A program made the translations under genes and the position numbers. A stretch of 64,000 nt of DNA, from positions 4,781,001 through 4,845,000 of the forward strand of contig NZ_CP043476.1 of assembly GCF_009769165.1 (NCBI RefSeq), given 5' to 3'. Positions 53,677-62,970 of this stretch are shown in pieces; the first letter of the stretch is position 1, and every line of letters begins with the position of its first letter. The notes beneath the pieces were generated by a model, which did not search any database, was not told the DNA's origin, and was given only the letters and a program-made list of their open reading frames with translations. The stretch is from Xanthomonas hyacinthi (GTDB lineage Bacteria > Pseudomonadota > Gammaproteobacteria > Xanthomonadales > Xanthomonadaceae).

Positions 53677-56600
53677 ATGGCGCCTCTTTCCTTCCCCGTT
53701 CCGCCGCTGCCCAAATCCGGCCAGCTCCGCGCCTTCTGGCGCGCCCCTGCGTCCTCGACCGCACTGGCCTGGCATATCGCCTGCGCCGCCGCGGCGCATC
53801 GCGGGCCGCTGCTGGTGGTCGCACGCGACAACCAGAGCGCGCACCAGATCGAGGCCGACCTGCACACGCTGCTGGCCGGCGACGCGCGCCTGCCGGTGGT
53901 GCCGTTCCCGGATTGGGAAACCCTGCCCTACGACCAGTTCAGTCCGCACCCGGACATCGTCAGCCAGCGCCTGTCGGCGCTGCACCGGCTGCCGACGCTG
54001 CAGCAAGGCATCGTGGTGGTGCCGGTGCAGACGCTGCTGCAGCGCGTGGCGCCGCTGCGCTACATCGTCGGCGGCAGTTTCGACCTGCACGTGGGCCAGC
54101 GCCTGGACCTGGAGGCGGAAAAGCGCCGCCTGGAAAGCGCTGGCTACCGCAACGTGCCGCAGGTGATGGACCCGGGCGATTTCGCGGTGCGCGGCGGCCT
54201 GCTCGACGTGTACCCGATGGGCGCGGACACGCCGTTGCGGATCGAGCTGCTGGACGAGGACATCGACTCGATCCGCGCCTTCGATCCGGAATCGCAGCGC
54301 TCGCTGGACCACGTGCAGGCGGTGAAGATGCTGCCCGGCCGCGAAGTGCCGATGGACGATGCCAGCGTGGAGCGGGTACTGGCCACGCTGCGCGAGCGTT
54401 TCGACGTGGACACGCGGCGCAGCGCGCTGTACCAGGACCTGAAGGCGCGGCTGGCGCCGGCGGGCATCGAGTACTACCTGCCGCTGTTCTTCCAGGAAGC
54501 GCGCGGCGCCGGCACGCCGGCACGCGATGCCACCGCCACCTTGTTCGACTATCTGGGCGAGGCGGTGCTGCCGCTGCTCGCGCCGGGCGTGGGCGCGGCT
54601 GCCGATGCGTTCTGGGCGCAGACCCAGAACCGCTACGAGCAGCGCCGCCACGACGTGGAACGCCCGCTGCTGGCGCCCGAGGAGCTGTACCAGGCGCCGG
54701 ACACGCTGCGCGAGAAGCTCAACGGGCTGCCGCGCATCGAGGTGTGGGCCGCCGACCACGCGCGCATCGGCGAAGCGCAAGCGCTGGGCGACCAGCCGCT
54801 GCCGCCGTTGCCGGTGGCGGCCAAGGACGCGGCGCCGGCGGAGGCGCTGAAGCGCTTCCTCGGCAGCTACCCGGGCCGCGTGCTGATCGCCGCCGACTCG
54901 CCGGGCCGCCGCGAAGCGCTGCTGGAAGTGCTGGCCGCAGCCGGGCTGAAGCCCGAGGTGATCCCGAATTTCGCAGCCTTCCTCCCTTCTCCCTCCGGGA
55001 GAAGGTGGCGCGAAGCGCCGGATGAGGGTACGGCGCTCGCGCCATCTTCATCGAAGAAGACTGCTGCTTCGTCCGCATCCGCCACAGCTGCGCAGAAAAA
55101 GCAGGTCGCGAGCGGTCGTACCCTCACCCCAACCCCTCTCTCCCACGGGGACTCCCTTCGGTCGCCGGGGGGAGAGGGGCTCGACTCCGATGTAGCGCCT
55201 GCACGCTTCGCCATCGCGGTAGCGCCGCTTGACGACGGCTTCGCGCTCGACGATCCACAGATCGCGGTGCTCACCGAGCGCCAGCTGTTCCCCGAGCGCG
55301 CCGGCCAGCCGCGGCGCACGCGCCGCGCCGGGCGCGAGCCGGAGGCGATCATCCGCGACCTCGGCGAGCTGACCGAAGGCGCGCCGATCGTGCACGAGGA
55401 CCACGGCGTCGGCCGCTACCGCGGACTGATCGTGCTCGATGCCGGCGGCATGCCCGGCGAGTTCCTGGAGATCGAATACGCCAAGGGCGACCGCCTGTAC
55501 GTGCCGGTCGCGCAACTGCACCTGATCAGCCGCTACTCCGGCGCCTCGGCCGAGACCGCGCCGCTGCATTCGCTGGGCGGCGAGCAGTGGAGCAAGGCCA
55601 AGCGCCGCGCCGCCGAGAAAGTGCGTGACGTGGCCGCCGAGCTGCTCGAGATCCAGGCGCGGCGCCGCGCCCGCGCCGGCCTGGCGCTGCAGGTGGACCG
55701 GGCCATGTACGAACCGTTCGCGGCCGGCTTCCCGTTCGAGGAAACCCCCGACCAGCTCGCCGCCATCGACGCCACCCTGCGCGACCTGGGCAGCAGCCAG
55801 CCGATGGACCGCGTGGTCTGCGGCGATGTGGGCTTCGGCAAGACCGAGGTCGCGGTGCGCGCCGCGTTCGCCGCGGCCAGCGCCGGCAAGCAGGTGGCGG
55901 TGCTGGTGCCGACCACGCTGCTGGCCGAACAGCACTACCGCAACTTCCGCGACCGCTTCGCCGACTGGCCGCTACGGGTGGAGGTGCTGTCGCGCTTCAA
56001 GAGCGCCAAGGAGATCAAGGCCGAGCTGGAGAAGGTCGCCGACGGCACCATCGACGTGATCATCGGCACCCACCGCCTGCTGCAGGCGGACGTGAAGTTC
56101 AAGGACCTGGGCCTGGTCGTGGTCGACGAGGAACAGCGCTTCGGCGTGCGCCAGAAGGAAGCGCTGAAGGCACTGCGCGCCAACGTGCACCTGCTCACGC
56201 TCACCGCCACGCCGATCCCGCGCACGCTGAACATGGCCATGGCCGGGCTGCGCGACCTGTCGATCATCGCCACCGCGCCGCCGAACCGGCTGGCGGTACA
56301 GACCTTCGTCACCGCCTGGGACAACGCGCTGCTGCGCGAGGCGTTCCAGCGCGAGCTGGCGCGCGGCGGCCAGCTGTACTTCCTGCACAACGACGTGGAA
56401 AGCATCGGCCGCATGCAGCGCGAGCTGAGCGAGCTGGTGCCCGAAGCGCGCATCGGCATCGCCCACGGGCAGATGCCCGAGCGCGAGCTGGAACGGGTGA
56501 TGCTGGATTTCCAGAAGCAGCGCTTCAACGTGCTGCTGTCGACCACGATCATCGAATCGGGCATCGACATCCCCAACGCCAACACCATCGTCATCAACCG

Positions 56601-57381
56601 CGCCGACCGCTTCGGCCTGGCCCAGCTGCACCAGCTGCGCGGCCGCGTCGGCCGCTCGCACCACCGCGCCTACGCCTACCTGCTGGTACCGGACCGGCGC
56701 AGCATCACCGGCGATGCGCAGAAGCGGCTGGACGCGATCGCCTCGATGGACGAGCTCGGCGCCGGCTTCACCCTGGCCACCCACGATCTGGAGATCCGCG
56801 GCGCCGGCGAACTGCTCGGCGAGGACCAGAGCGGGCAGATGGCCGAGGTCGGCTTCAGCCTGTACACCGAGCTGCTGGAACGCGCGGTGCGCAGCATCCG
56901 CCAGGGCAAGCTGCCGGACCTGGACGCCGGCGAGGGCGCGCGCGGCGCCGAAGTGGAGCTGCACGTGCCGGCGCTGATCCCGGACGACTACCTGCCCGAC
57001 GTGCACACCCGCCTGACCCTGTACAAGCGCATCTCCAGCGCCCGCGACAGCGAGCAGCTGCGCGAGCTGCAGGTGGAGATGATCGACCGCTTCGGCCTGC
57101 TGCCGGATGCGGTCAAGCACCTGTTCGCGATCGCCGAACTCAAGCTGCAGGCCATCACACTCGGCATCCGCAAGCTGGAACTGGGCGAGAACGGCGGGCG
57201 CATCGTGTTCGAGGCCAAGCCCGACGTCGATCCGATGACCATCATCCAGATGATCCAGAAGCAGCCCAGGCTGTATGCGATGGACGGGCCGGACAAGCTG
57301 AAGGTGAAGCTGCCGCTGCCGCAAGCGGCGGACCGCTTCAACGCCGCCCGCGGCCTGCTGGCGGCGCTGTCGCCGCGCTGA
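53677..57381 (+). CDS. mfd: Transcription-repair coupling factor Mfd
   Basis: A 1,234-residue DNA translocase that removes stalled RNA polymerase and recruits UvrA. The order is a UvrB-like module (1-350), the RNA polymerase-interacting/CarD-like domain (starting PIVHEDHGVGRYRGL near 568), the translocase with Walker A CGDVGFGKTEVA and DExx box VVDEEQRFG, QLHQLRGRVGRSHH, and the C-terminal UvrA-masking domain. It is about 80 residues longer than E. coli Mfd (1,148). The excess is a low-complexity block at about 436-506, encoded by a repeat element doublet (54983-55193) inserted in frame before the polymerase-interacting domain. All functional motifs are intact. Confidence 0.95.
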   Translation: MAPLSFPVPPLPKSGQLRAFWRAPASSTALAWHIACAAAAHRGPLLVVARDNQSAHQIEADLHTLLAGDARLPVVPFPDWETLPYDQFSPHPDIVSQRLSALHRLPTLQQGIVVVPVQTLLQRVAPLRYIVGGSFDLHVGQRLDLEAEKRRLESAGYRNVPQVMDPGDFAVRGGLLDVYPMGADTPLRIELLDEDIDSIRAFDPESQRSLDHVQAVKMLPGREVPMDDASVERVLATLRERFDVDTRRSALYQDLKARLAPAGIEYYLPLFFQEARGAGTPARDATATLFDYLGEAVLPLLAPGVGAAADAFWAQTQNRYEQRRHDVERPLLAPEELYQAPDTLREKLNGLPRIEVWAADHARIGEAQALGDQPLPPLPVAAKDAAPAEALKRFLGSYPGRVLIAADSPGRREALLEVLAAAGLKPEVIPNFAAFLPSPSGRRWREAPDEGTALAPSSSKKTAASSASATAAQKKQVASGRTLTPTPLSHGDSLRSPGGEGLDSDVAPARFAIAVAPLDDGFALDDPQIAVLTERQLFPERAGQPRRTRRAGREPEAIIRDLGELTEGAPIVHEDHGVGRYRGLIVLDAGGMPGEFLEIEYAKGDRLYVPVAQLHLISRYSGASAETAPLHSLGGEQWSKAKRRAAEKVRDVAAELLEIQARRRARAGLALQVDRAMYEPFAAGFPFEETPDQLAAIDATLRDLGSSQPMDRVVCGDVGFGKTEVAVRAAFAAASAGKQVAVLVPTTLLAEQHYRNFRDRFADWPLRVEVLSRFKSAKEIKAELEKVADGTIDVIIGTHRLLQADVKFKDLGLVVVDEEQRFGVRQKEALKALRANVHLLTLTATPIPRTLNMAMAGLRDLSIIATAPPNRLAVQTFVTAWDNALLREAFQRELARGGQLYFLHNDVESIGRMQRELSELVPEARIGIAHGQMPERELERVMLDFQKQRFNVLLSTTIIESGIDIPNANTIVINRADRFGLAQLHQLRGRVGRSHHRAYAYLLVPDRRSITGDAQKRLDAIASMDELGAGFTLATHDLEIRGAGELLGEDQSGQMAEVGFSLYTELLERAVRSIRQGKLPDLDAGEGARGAEVELHVPALIPDDYLPDVHTRLTLYKRISSARDSEQLRELQVEMIDRFGLLPDAVKHLFAIAELKLQAITLGIRKLELGENGGRIVFEAKPDVDPMTIIQMIQKQPRLYAMDGPDKLKVKLPLPQAADRFNAARGLLAALSPR
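54983..55193. repeat. Inverted repeat-element doublet inserted in mfd
   Basis: The left copy reads cttctccctccgggagaagg, then gatgagggtacg; the right copy reads cgtaccctcaccccaacccc, then tctctccc. They are inverted relative to each other around about 75 bases of middle sequence, as in a REP doublet or small non-autonomous element. The same element stands alone at 10121-10160. Its length keeps the mfd frame. Confidence 0.8.
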
Positions 57382-57478
57382 CACCCAGGCCCCGAGCGAC
57401 GCGCAGGACGCCTGCGCGCAGCGGCACGCCATCCCGTTGGTCACGCACTGCGGCTTGCGCGCCAGCGCGGGCTTGCCG

Positions 57479-57508
57479 AAAACGGCCGGTGTCCCCGGCC
57501 GTTTTCTG
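57479..57508 (+). terminator. Intrinsic terminator after mfd
   Basis: AACGGCCGG-tgtcc-CCGGCCGTT with A-rich left side and TTTTCTGTT on the right, about 100 bases after the mfd stop. Confidence 0.85.
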
Positions 57509-57661
57509 TTGCGGCGGCGGCGCCCGCACGGCGTTGGCACGGCGCATGCCTCTGGTTCCTGGCCAAGAGCGGCGCCGTTCGCAATTGGGATGGGTTGCCG
57601 CGCACTGGCCTGAACCGCTCATCCTGCTCAAGGATTTGCGAGACAAATGCGCCGTTCGGCC

Positions 57662-57687
57662 TAAATATTCCGAAAAGGCGCCGATAT
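57662..57687 (+). promoter_or_regulatory. Sigma-28 (FliA)-like promoter of the chemosensory operon
   Basis: TAAA (57662-57665), 14 bases, then GCCGATAT (57680-57687), close to the flagellar/chemotaxis consensus TAAA-N15-GCCGATAA with one base less spacing and one mismatch. It lies 90 bases before the first chemosensory gene in an AT-richer patch. Confidence 0.6.
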
Positions 57688-57776
57688 CTGCTTACAGCCA
57701 GTCCCAACCGGCTGGTCGGCACCCGCGCCGCGGCCCGGGATTTCGACGTACCCACCGCCCGAATCGGAGACACGCC

Positions 57777-58097
57777 ATGCGCTCGAAATTCCCGGACTCC
57801 CCGCCCCTGCCGCTGCAACTGAGCCTGGACGGCGACATGACCATCCGCCGCGCCGGCGAACTCAAGCCGCTGCTGCTGCCGGCGCTGGAGCACCCCGGCG
57901 GCCTGCAGCTGCAGCTGCAGGCGGTCACCGAAATCGATGCCACCGGGGTGCAGCTGCTGCTCGCCACCCAGGCCGCGCTGCGTGCGCTGGGGCGGCCATT
58001 CCAGCTCGACGGCTGCAGCGCGCCGGTCAACGACGCGCTCGACCTGCTCGGCCTGCGCGACACGCTCGCGCCCGGCGCCAGCGACACCGTCCACTGA
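57777..58097 (+). CDS. STAS-domain protein of the chemosensory operon
   Basis: A 106-residue single STAS domain: LSLDGDMTIRRAGELKPLLL then VTEIDATGVQLLLATQAALR. The segment EIDATGVQ contains the position (Thr after Asp-Ala) equivalent to the phosphorylated Ser/Thr of anti-sigma-factor antagonists. Stand-alone STAS proteins at the head of che operons occur in several proteobacteria; the partner is unclear. It is 13 bases before cheA. Confidence 0.87.
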   Translation: MRSKFPDSPPLPLQLSLDGDMTIRRAGELKPLLLPALEHPGGLQLQLQAVTEIDATGVQLLLATQAALRALGRPFQLDGCSAPVNDALDLLGLRDTLAPGASDTVH

Positions 58098-58110
58098 GCG
58101 GCGCCAGCTC

Positions 58111-60171
58111 ATGAATCTCGCGCAACTGCTGCAGACCTTCATCGCCGAGAGCCACGACCTGCTCGAGGACATGGAACGCAACCTGCTGGAAGCCGAACGC
58201 GGCGAAGCCGGCCCGGACGCGGTCAACGCCATCTTCCGCGCCGCGCACACCATCAAGGGCTCCGGTGGGCTGTTCGACCTGGCGCAACTGGTGGGCTTCA
58301 CCCACGTGGTGGAGAGCGTGCTCGACCTGGTGCGCGAGCACGCGGTGGCGCTGGACTCGGAGCTGATCCAGTTGATGCTGGCCTGCTGCGACCACATCCG
58401 CGCACTGGTGGAAGCGGCGGCCGGTGCCGAGGCCGACGAAGCGGTGCTCGCCGCCGACGGCGCGCCGCTGCTGGCGCGCCTGCACACCTACCTGCACCCG
58501 ACCGCCGCGCCGGCCGCCGCCGCTGCCGCTGCCGCCGTCGTCGCCGACCCGGCGCAGACCGGCTACTGGCGGATCTCGCTGCAGCTGTGCAGCGATGCGC
58601 TGCGCTTCGGCAACTCGCCGCTGCACCTGATCCGCTGCCTGCGCAGCCTGGGCACGCTGGAGGCGGTGCGCACCGACCACGAACGCGTGCCGGCGCTGCC
58701 GGAACTGGACCCGGAAGCCTGCTACCTGGGCTTCGACATCCTGCTGCGCTCGAACGCGCAGCAGGCTGCGATCGAGGACATCTTCGAATTCGTGCGCGAC
58801 GACTGCGACCTGCAGGTGGTCGCGGTGGACCCGCACGGCGATGCCGCCAATCTGGAACTGCCGCTGCTGGTGGCCGAGGCCGGCAGCCATGCGCACGCCG
58901 ACGACTTCGCCGGCTTCGACAGCCCGGCGCCGGCCGCCGCGCCGGCACCCGCTGCGCCGGCCAAGGCCACGACCGCTCCTGCCGCTGCCGCGGCGGCGGC
59001 CGCCGCACGCGCGCAGGACGGCGGCTCGATCCGCGTCGATGCCGACAAGCTCGACCGCATGATCGACCTGGTCGGCGAGCTGATCATCGCCGTCGCCAGC
59101 ACCGGCGCCAATGCCCAGCGCACCGGCGATGCGCAACTGCTCGAATCCACCTCGATCCTGGCCGGACTGGTCGAGGACGTGCGCGAAAGCGCGCTGCAGC
59201 TGCGCATGGTCAAGATCGGCGGCACCTTCAGCCGCTTCCACCGCGTGGTCCACGACGTGGCGCGCGAACTGGGCAAGGACATCGTGCTGGTGGTCAACGG
59301 CGAGGACACCGAGCTGGACAAGTCGGTGGTGGAGAAGATCGCCGATCCGCTGACCCACCTGGTGCGCAACGCGATGGACCACGGCATCGAACCGGCCGAG
59401 CTGCGCCAGGCGCGCGGCAAGCCGGTGCGCGGCACGGTGCGGCTGAATGCGTTCCACGATTCGGGCAGCGTGGTCATCCAGATCAGCGACGACGGTGGCG
59501 GCCTGAACCGCGAGCGGATCCTGGCCAAGGCGCTGGAACGCGGGCTGATCGAGCCCGGCCGCAGCCTGTCCGATCGCGAGGTGTTCGCGCTGATCTTCGA
59601 GCCGGGCTTCTCCACCGCCGAGACGGTCACCAACCTGTCCGGGCGCGGCGTCGGCATGGACGTGGTCAAGCGCAACATCACCGCGCTGCGCGGCAGCGTG
59701 GACATCGGCAGCCAGCAGGACGTCGGCACCACCATCTCGGTGCGGCTGCCGCTGACCCTGGCGATCATCAACGGCTTCCAGGTCGGGGTCGGCAAGTCGG
59801 TGTTCGTGGTGCCGCTGGACGTGGTCGAGGAATGCGTGGAATTCGCCCCGAACTACCAGAGCGACTACATCGACCTGCGCGGCGGGGTGCTGCCGTACGT
59901 GCGCCTGCGCGCGCTGTTCGGCATCGCCGGCGCGCCGCCGGCGCGCGAGAGCATCGTGGTGATCCGCCAGGGCGCGCAGCGCTTCGGCCTGGTCGTGGAC
60001 ACGCTGCTGGGCGAATGGCAGACCGTGATCAAGCCGTTGGCCAAGGTGTTCGCCGGGGTCAAGGGCATCAGCGGCTCGAGCATCCTCGGCAGCGGCGGCG
60101 TCGCCCTGATCCTGGACGTGCCCTCGCTGTTGTCGCAAGTCGAACCCACGACCGATTCGCTGGCGGCCTGA
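58111..60171 (+). CDS. cheA: Chemotaxis histidine kinase CheA
   Basis: A 686-residue kinase. The P1 phosphotransfer domain has FRAAHTIKGSGGLFD (His46). A degenerate P2-like region with Ala/Pro-rich linkers spans about 130-300. The dimerisation/kinase part starts SIRVDADKLDRMIDLVGELI; the ATP-binding boxes are HLVRNAMDHGIEPAEL, ISDDGGGLNRERI and SGRGVGMDVVKRNI. A CheW-like domain ends the protein. All catalytic residues are present. It should phosphorylate a response regulator under control of the receptor encoded next. Confidence 0.95.
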   Translation: MNLAQLLQTFIAESHDLLEDMERNLLEAERGEAGPDAVNAIFRAAHTIKGSGGLFDLAQLVGFTHVVESVLDLVREHAVALDSELIQLMLACCDHIRALVEAAAGAEADEAVLAADGAPLLARLHTYLHPTAAPAAAAAAAAVVADPAQTGYWRISLQLCSDALRFGNSPLHLIRCLRSLGTLEAVRTDHERVPALPELDPEACYLGFDILLRSNAQQAAIEDIFEFVRDDCDLQVVAVDPHGDAANLELPLLVAEAGSHAHADDFAGFDSPAPAAAPAPAAPAKATTAPAAAAAAAAARAQDGGSIRVDADKLDRMIDLVGELIIAVASTGANAQRTGDAQLLESTSILAGLVEDVRESALQLRMVKIGGTFSRFHRVVHDVARELGKDIVLVVNGEDTELDKSVVEKIADPLTHLVRNAMDHGIEPAELRQARGKPVRGTVRLNAFHDSGSVVIQISDDGGGLNRERILAKALERGLIEPGRSLSDREVFALIFEPGFSTAETVTNLSGRGVGMDVVKRNITALRGSVDIGSQQDVGTTISVRLPLTLAIINGFQVGVGKSVFVVPLDVVEECVEFAPNYQSDYIDLRGGVLPYVRLRALFGIAGAPPARESIVVIRQGAQRFGLVVDTLLGEWQTVIKPLAKVFAGVKGISGSSILGSGGVALILDVPSLLSQVEPTTDSLAA

Positions 60172-60375
60172 CCCCGCTCGGCGACCGCATCGCTCCCAGA
60201 CGCCAACCAGGAACCAACCGCCGCCATGTCCCAGCGCACATCGTCGACCACGCCGGCAGCGGCGGCACGGATCGTCCGGGCCATGTTCGACACGGTCTGA
60301 GCCAACGCCACTCCACCCGGCACCGGTCGCCAGACGCCGGGTGCCCGCCACTCAACCACGCACAGGTACGCCGGC

Positions 60376-62367
60376 ATGTCCAACTCTCTCTCGCTCTCTT
60401 CCAAGCTATGGATCGGCTCCGCCGTCGCCGTGCTGCTGCCACTGGCGGCCAGCGCAACCGGCTTCGCGCTGGCGCTGCCGTCGGGCCAGGTGCTGGCGCT
60501 GGCGATCGCCGCGGCGGCGGTCGGTACCGCGGTGCTCGGCTACGCGGCCTTCGCCACCGCCCGCTCGCTGCGGATCGCCACCACCACCCTGACCCGCTTC
60601 GCCCACGGCAATTTCGAGGTGGTGCTGCCCACGCTACGCAACGACCAGGCCTGCGAGGTCCTGCTGGCGCTGCGCCAGGTGCAGACCGGCGTGCGCCAGG
60701 TCGGCGACGAGATCCAGCGCATGTCGCGCGAGCACGATGCCGGCGATATCGATGCGGTCATCGACGGCCAGCGCCTCGAAGGCGATTTCCGCAGCATGGC
60801 CGAGGGCATCAACCGCATGGTCAGCGGCCATATCGCGGTCAAGAAGAAGGCCATGGCCTGCATCGCCGAGTTCGGCCGCGGCAACTTCCAGGCGCCGCTG
60901 GACAGCTTCCCCGGCAAGAAGGCGTTCATCAACGACACCATCGAACAGGTGCGTCGCAACCTGCTCGGGCTGATCGCGCAGATGAACCACATGTCCGCCG
61001 AACACGACGCCGGCGACATCGACGTGACCATCGACAGCCAGCGCTTCGAAGGCGATTTCCGCAGCATGGCCGAGGGCATCAACCGCATGGTCAGCGGCCA
61101 TATCGCGGTCAAGAAGAAGGCCATGGCCTGCATCGCCGAATTCGGCCGCGGCAACTTCGATGCGCCGCTGGACAGCTTCCCGGGCAAGAAGGCGTTCATC
61201 AACGACACCATCGAGCAGGTGCGCGCCAATCTGCGCGCGCTGATCCGCGACACCAACCTGCTGGCCACCGCCGCCGGCGCCGGGCGCCTGGACGTGCGCG
61301 CCGACGCCGGCCTGCACCACGGCGATTTCCGCCGCATCGTCGACGGCATCAACCAGACCCTGGACGCGGTGATCGGTCCGCTCGACGAAGCGCGCCAGGT
61401 GCTCAAGGCGATCGAGGACGGCGACCTGACCCGCACCGCCGGCGTCGCCTGCCAGGGCCAGCTGAAGGAACTGTGCGACAGCATCAACGCCACCGTCGCG
61501 CGCCTGGCGCAGGTGGTGGGCGAGGTCAACGTCAATGCCGAGGCGCTGGCCAGCGCCTCGGAAGAAGTCAGCGCCACCGCGCAGTCGCTGAGCCAGGCGG
61601 CCAGCGAACAAGCCGCGGGCGTGGAGGAAACCAGCGCCTCGCTGGAGCAGATGACCGCCTCCATCGCGCAGAACACCGAGAACGCCAAGATCACCGACGG
61701 CATGGCCGGCAAGGCCGCGCGCGAAGCGATCGAGGGCGGCGCAGCGGTGCGCTCCACGGTCGCGGCGATGAAGCAGATCGCGCACAAGATCGGCATCATC
61801 GACGACATCGCCTACCAGACCAATCTGCTCGCGCTGAACGCGGCGATCGAGGCCGCGCGCGCCGGCGAACACGGCAAGGGCTTCGCGGTGGTCGCCGCGG
61901 AAGTGCGCAAGCTGGCCGAGCGCAGCCAGATCGCCGCGCAGGAGATCGGCGACGTCGCCAGCTCCAGCGTGGAACTGGCCGAGAACGCCGGCAAGCTGCT
62001 CGACCAGATGGTGCCCTCGATCAAACGCACCTCCGACCTGGTGCAGGAGATCACCGCCGCCTCCGAGGAACAGACCTCCGGCGTCGGCCAGATCAATGCC
62101 GCGGTCGGCCAGCTCAACCAGACCACCCAGCAGGCCGCGTCCAACTCCGAGGAACTGGCCGCCACCGCCGAGGAAATGAGCGGCCAGGCCGAGCAGCTGC
62201 AGCAGCTGATGAGCTTCTTCCGCACCAACCAGGCGGCGACGGCGCGGCGCCCGGTCGCGGTGCCGCGCGCCGGCAGGAAGGCGGCGCCCGCGCGGGCACG
62301 CAGCTACGGCGAGGCCGGACTGGCGCTGGTGGCGGCGCCGGACGAACTCCACTTCGACAGCTTCTGA
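60376..62367 (+). CDS. Methyl-accepting chemoreceptor with poly-HAMP array
   Basis: A 663-residue receptor. Two transmembrane helices (about 10-33 and 37-60) are joined by only a few residues, so there is no periplasmic ligand domain. Residues about 60-350 are stacked HAMP-type units, two of them (starting at E119 and E209) almost identical over 90 residues. The signalling hairpin tip is [20 protein letters not shown] then [11 protein letters not shown], perfectly conserved. The C-terminus lacks the NWETF-type adaptor pentapeptide. It may sense through the membrane or the cytoplasmic HAMP stack, rather than an external ligand. Confidence 0.93.
   Translation: MSNSLSLSSKLWIGSAVAVLLPLAASATGFALALPSGQVLALAIAAAAVGTAVLGYAAFATARSLRIATTTLTRFAHGNFEVVLPTLRNDQACEVLLALRQVQTGVRQVGDEIQRMSREHDAGDIDAVIDGQRLEGDFRSMAEGINRMVSGHIAVKKKAMACIAEFGRGNFQAPLDSFPGKKAFINDTIEQVRRNLLGLIAQMNHMSAEHDAGDIDVTIDSQRFEGDFRSMAEGINRMVSGHIAVKKKAMACIAEFGRGNFDAPLDSFPGKKAFINDTIEQVRANLRALIRDTNLLATAAGAGRLDVRADAGLHHGDFRRIVDGINQTLDAVIGPLDEARQVLKAIEDGDLTRTAGVACQGQLKELCDSINATVARLAQVVGEVNVNAEALASASEEVSATAQSLSQAASEQAAGVEETSASLEQMTASIAQNTENAKITDGMAGKAAREAIEGGAAVRSTVAAMKQIAHKIGIIDDIAYQTNLLALNAAIEAARAGEHGKGFAVVAAEVRKLAERSQIAAQEIGDVASSSVELAENAGKLLDQMVPSIKRTSDLVQEITAASEEQTSGVGQINAAVGQLNQTTQQAASNSEELAATAEEMSGQAEQLQQLMSFFRTNQAATARRPVAVPRAGRKAAPARARSYGEAGLALVAAPDELHFDSF
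60730..61250 (+). repeat. 270-base tandem duplication in the receptor gene
   Basis: The unit starting at 60730 ([14 protein letters not shown]...) recurs at 61000 ([14 protein letters not shown]...), period exactly 270 bases or 90 codons. The core 60778-60890 and 61048-61160 is identical at DNA level except for one base, while the ends differ. Confidence 0.93.
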
Positions 62368-62376
62368 GGACAGGCC

Positions 62377-62910
62377 ATGACCGCTCACCCATCGACCGCA
62401 CCGTTCGGCGCCGCCGATCTCGCCCCCGACCAGTTCCTGACCTTCCTGCTCGGCAAGGAGATGTTCGGCGTCGGCATCCTCGGCATCAAGGAAATCATCG
62501 AGTACCGCACGCCGACCGACGTGCCGATGATGCCGCCGGCGCTGCGCGGGGTGATCAATCTGCGCGGCGCGGTGGTACCGGTGGTGGACCTGCAGCAGCG
62601 CTTCGGCCGCGCCGCCAGCGACATCACCAAGCGCACCTGCATCGTCATCGTCGAAGTCGCCAACGGCAGCGAGCGCCAGGTGCTGGGGCTGCTGGTGGAC
62701 GCGGTCAGCGAAGTGCTGGAGATCGCCGCCGCCGACATCGCCCCGGCCCCGGCCTTCGGCGCCGGCATCCGCCGCGACTTCATCCACGGCATGGGCAAGG
62801 TCGGCGAGCGCTTCGTGATCCTGCTCGATGCCGATGCAGCGCTGTCCACCCAGGAGTTCGTCGCCATGGCCGGCATCGCGTCGGGGGTCGAGAAAGGCAT
62901 GGCCGCCTGA
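62377..62910 (+). CDS. cheW: Chemotaxis adaptor CheW
   Basis: A 177-residue CheW: DQFLTFLLGKEMFGVGILGI then KEIIEYRTPTDVPMMPPALR and GVINLRGAVVPVVDLQQRFG are classical. It bridges CheA and the receptor. It starts 9 bases after the receptor stop (with gaggacaggcc as its ribosome-binding site) and belongs to the same operon. Length is slightly above the E. coli protein because of N- and C-terminal extensions. Confidence 0.95.
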   Translation: MTAHPSTAPFGAADLAPDQFLTFLLGKEMFGVGILGIKEIIEYRTPTDVPMMPPALRGVINLRGAVVPVVDLQQRFGRAASDITKRTCIVIVEVANGSERQVLGLLVDAVSEVLEIAAADIAPAPAFGAGIRRDFIHGMGKVGERFVILLDADAALSTQEFVAMAGIASGVEKGMAA

Positions 62911-62970
62911 GTTCCCCGCACGGCGTGGCGCATCGCGCCGCGCCCGCCCTTGTCCACCGACGGAATCCGC

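Larger units (their letters stand above)
57382..57776. other. Region between mfd and the chemosensory operon
   Basis: About 395 bases with a terminator (57479-57508) and a sigma-28-like promoter (57662-57687). I see no gene. Confidence 0.6.
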
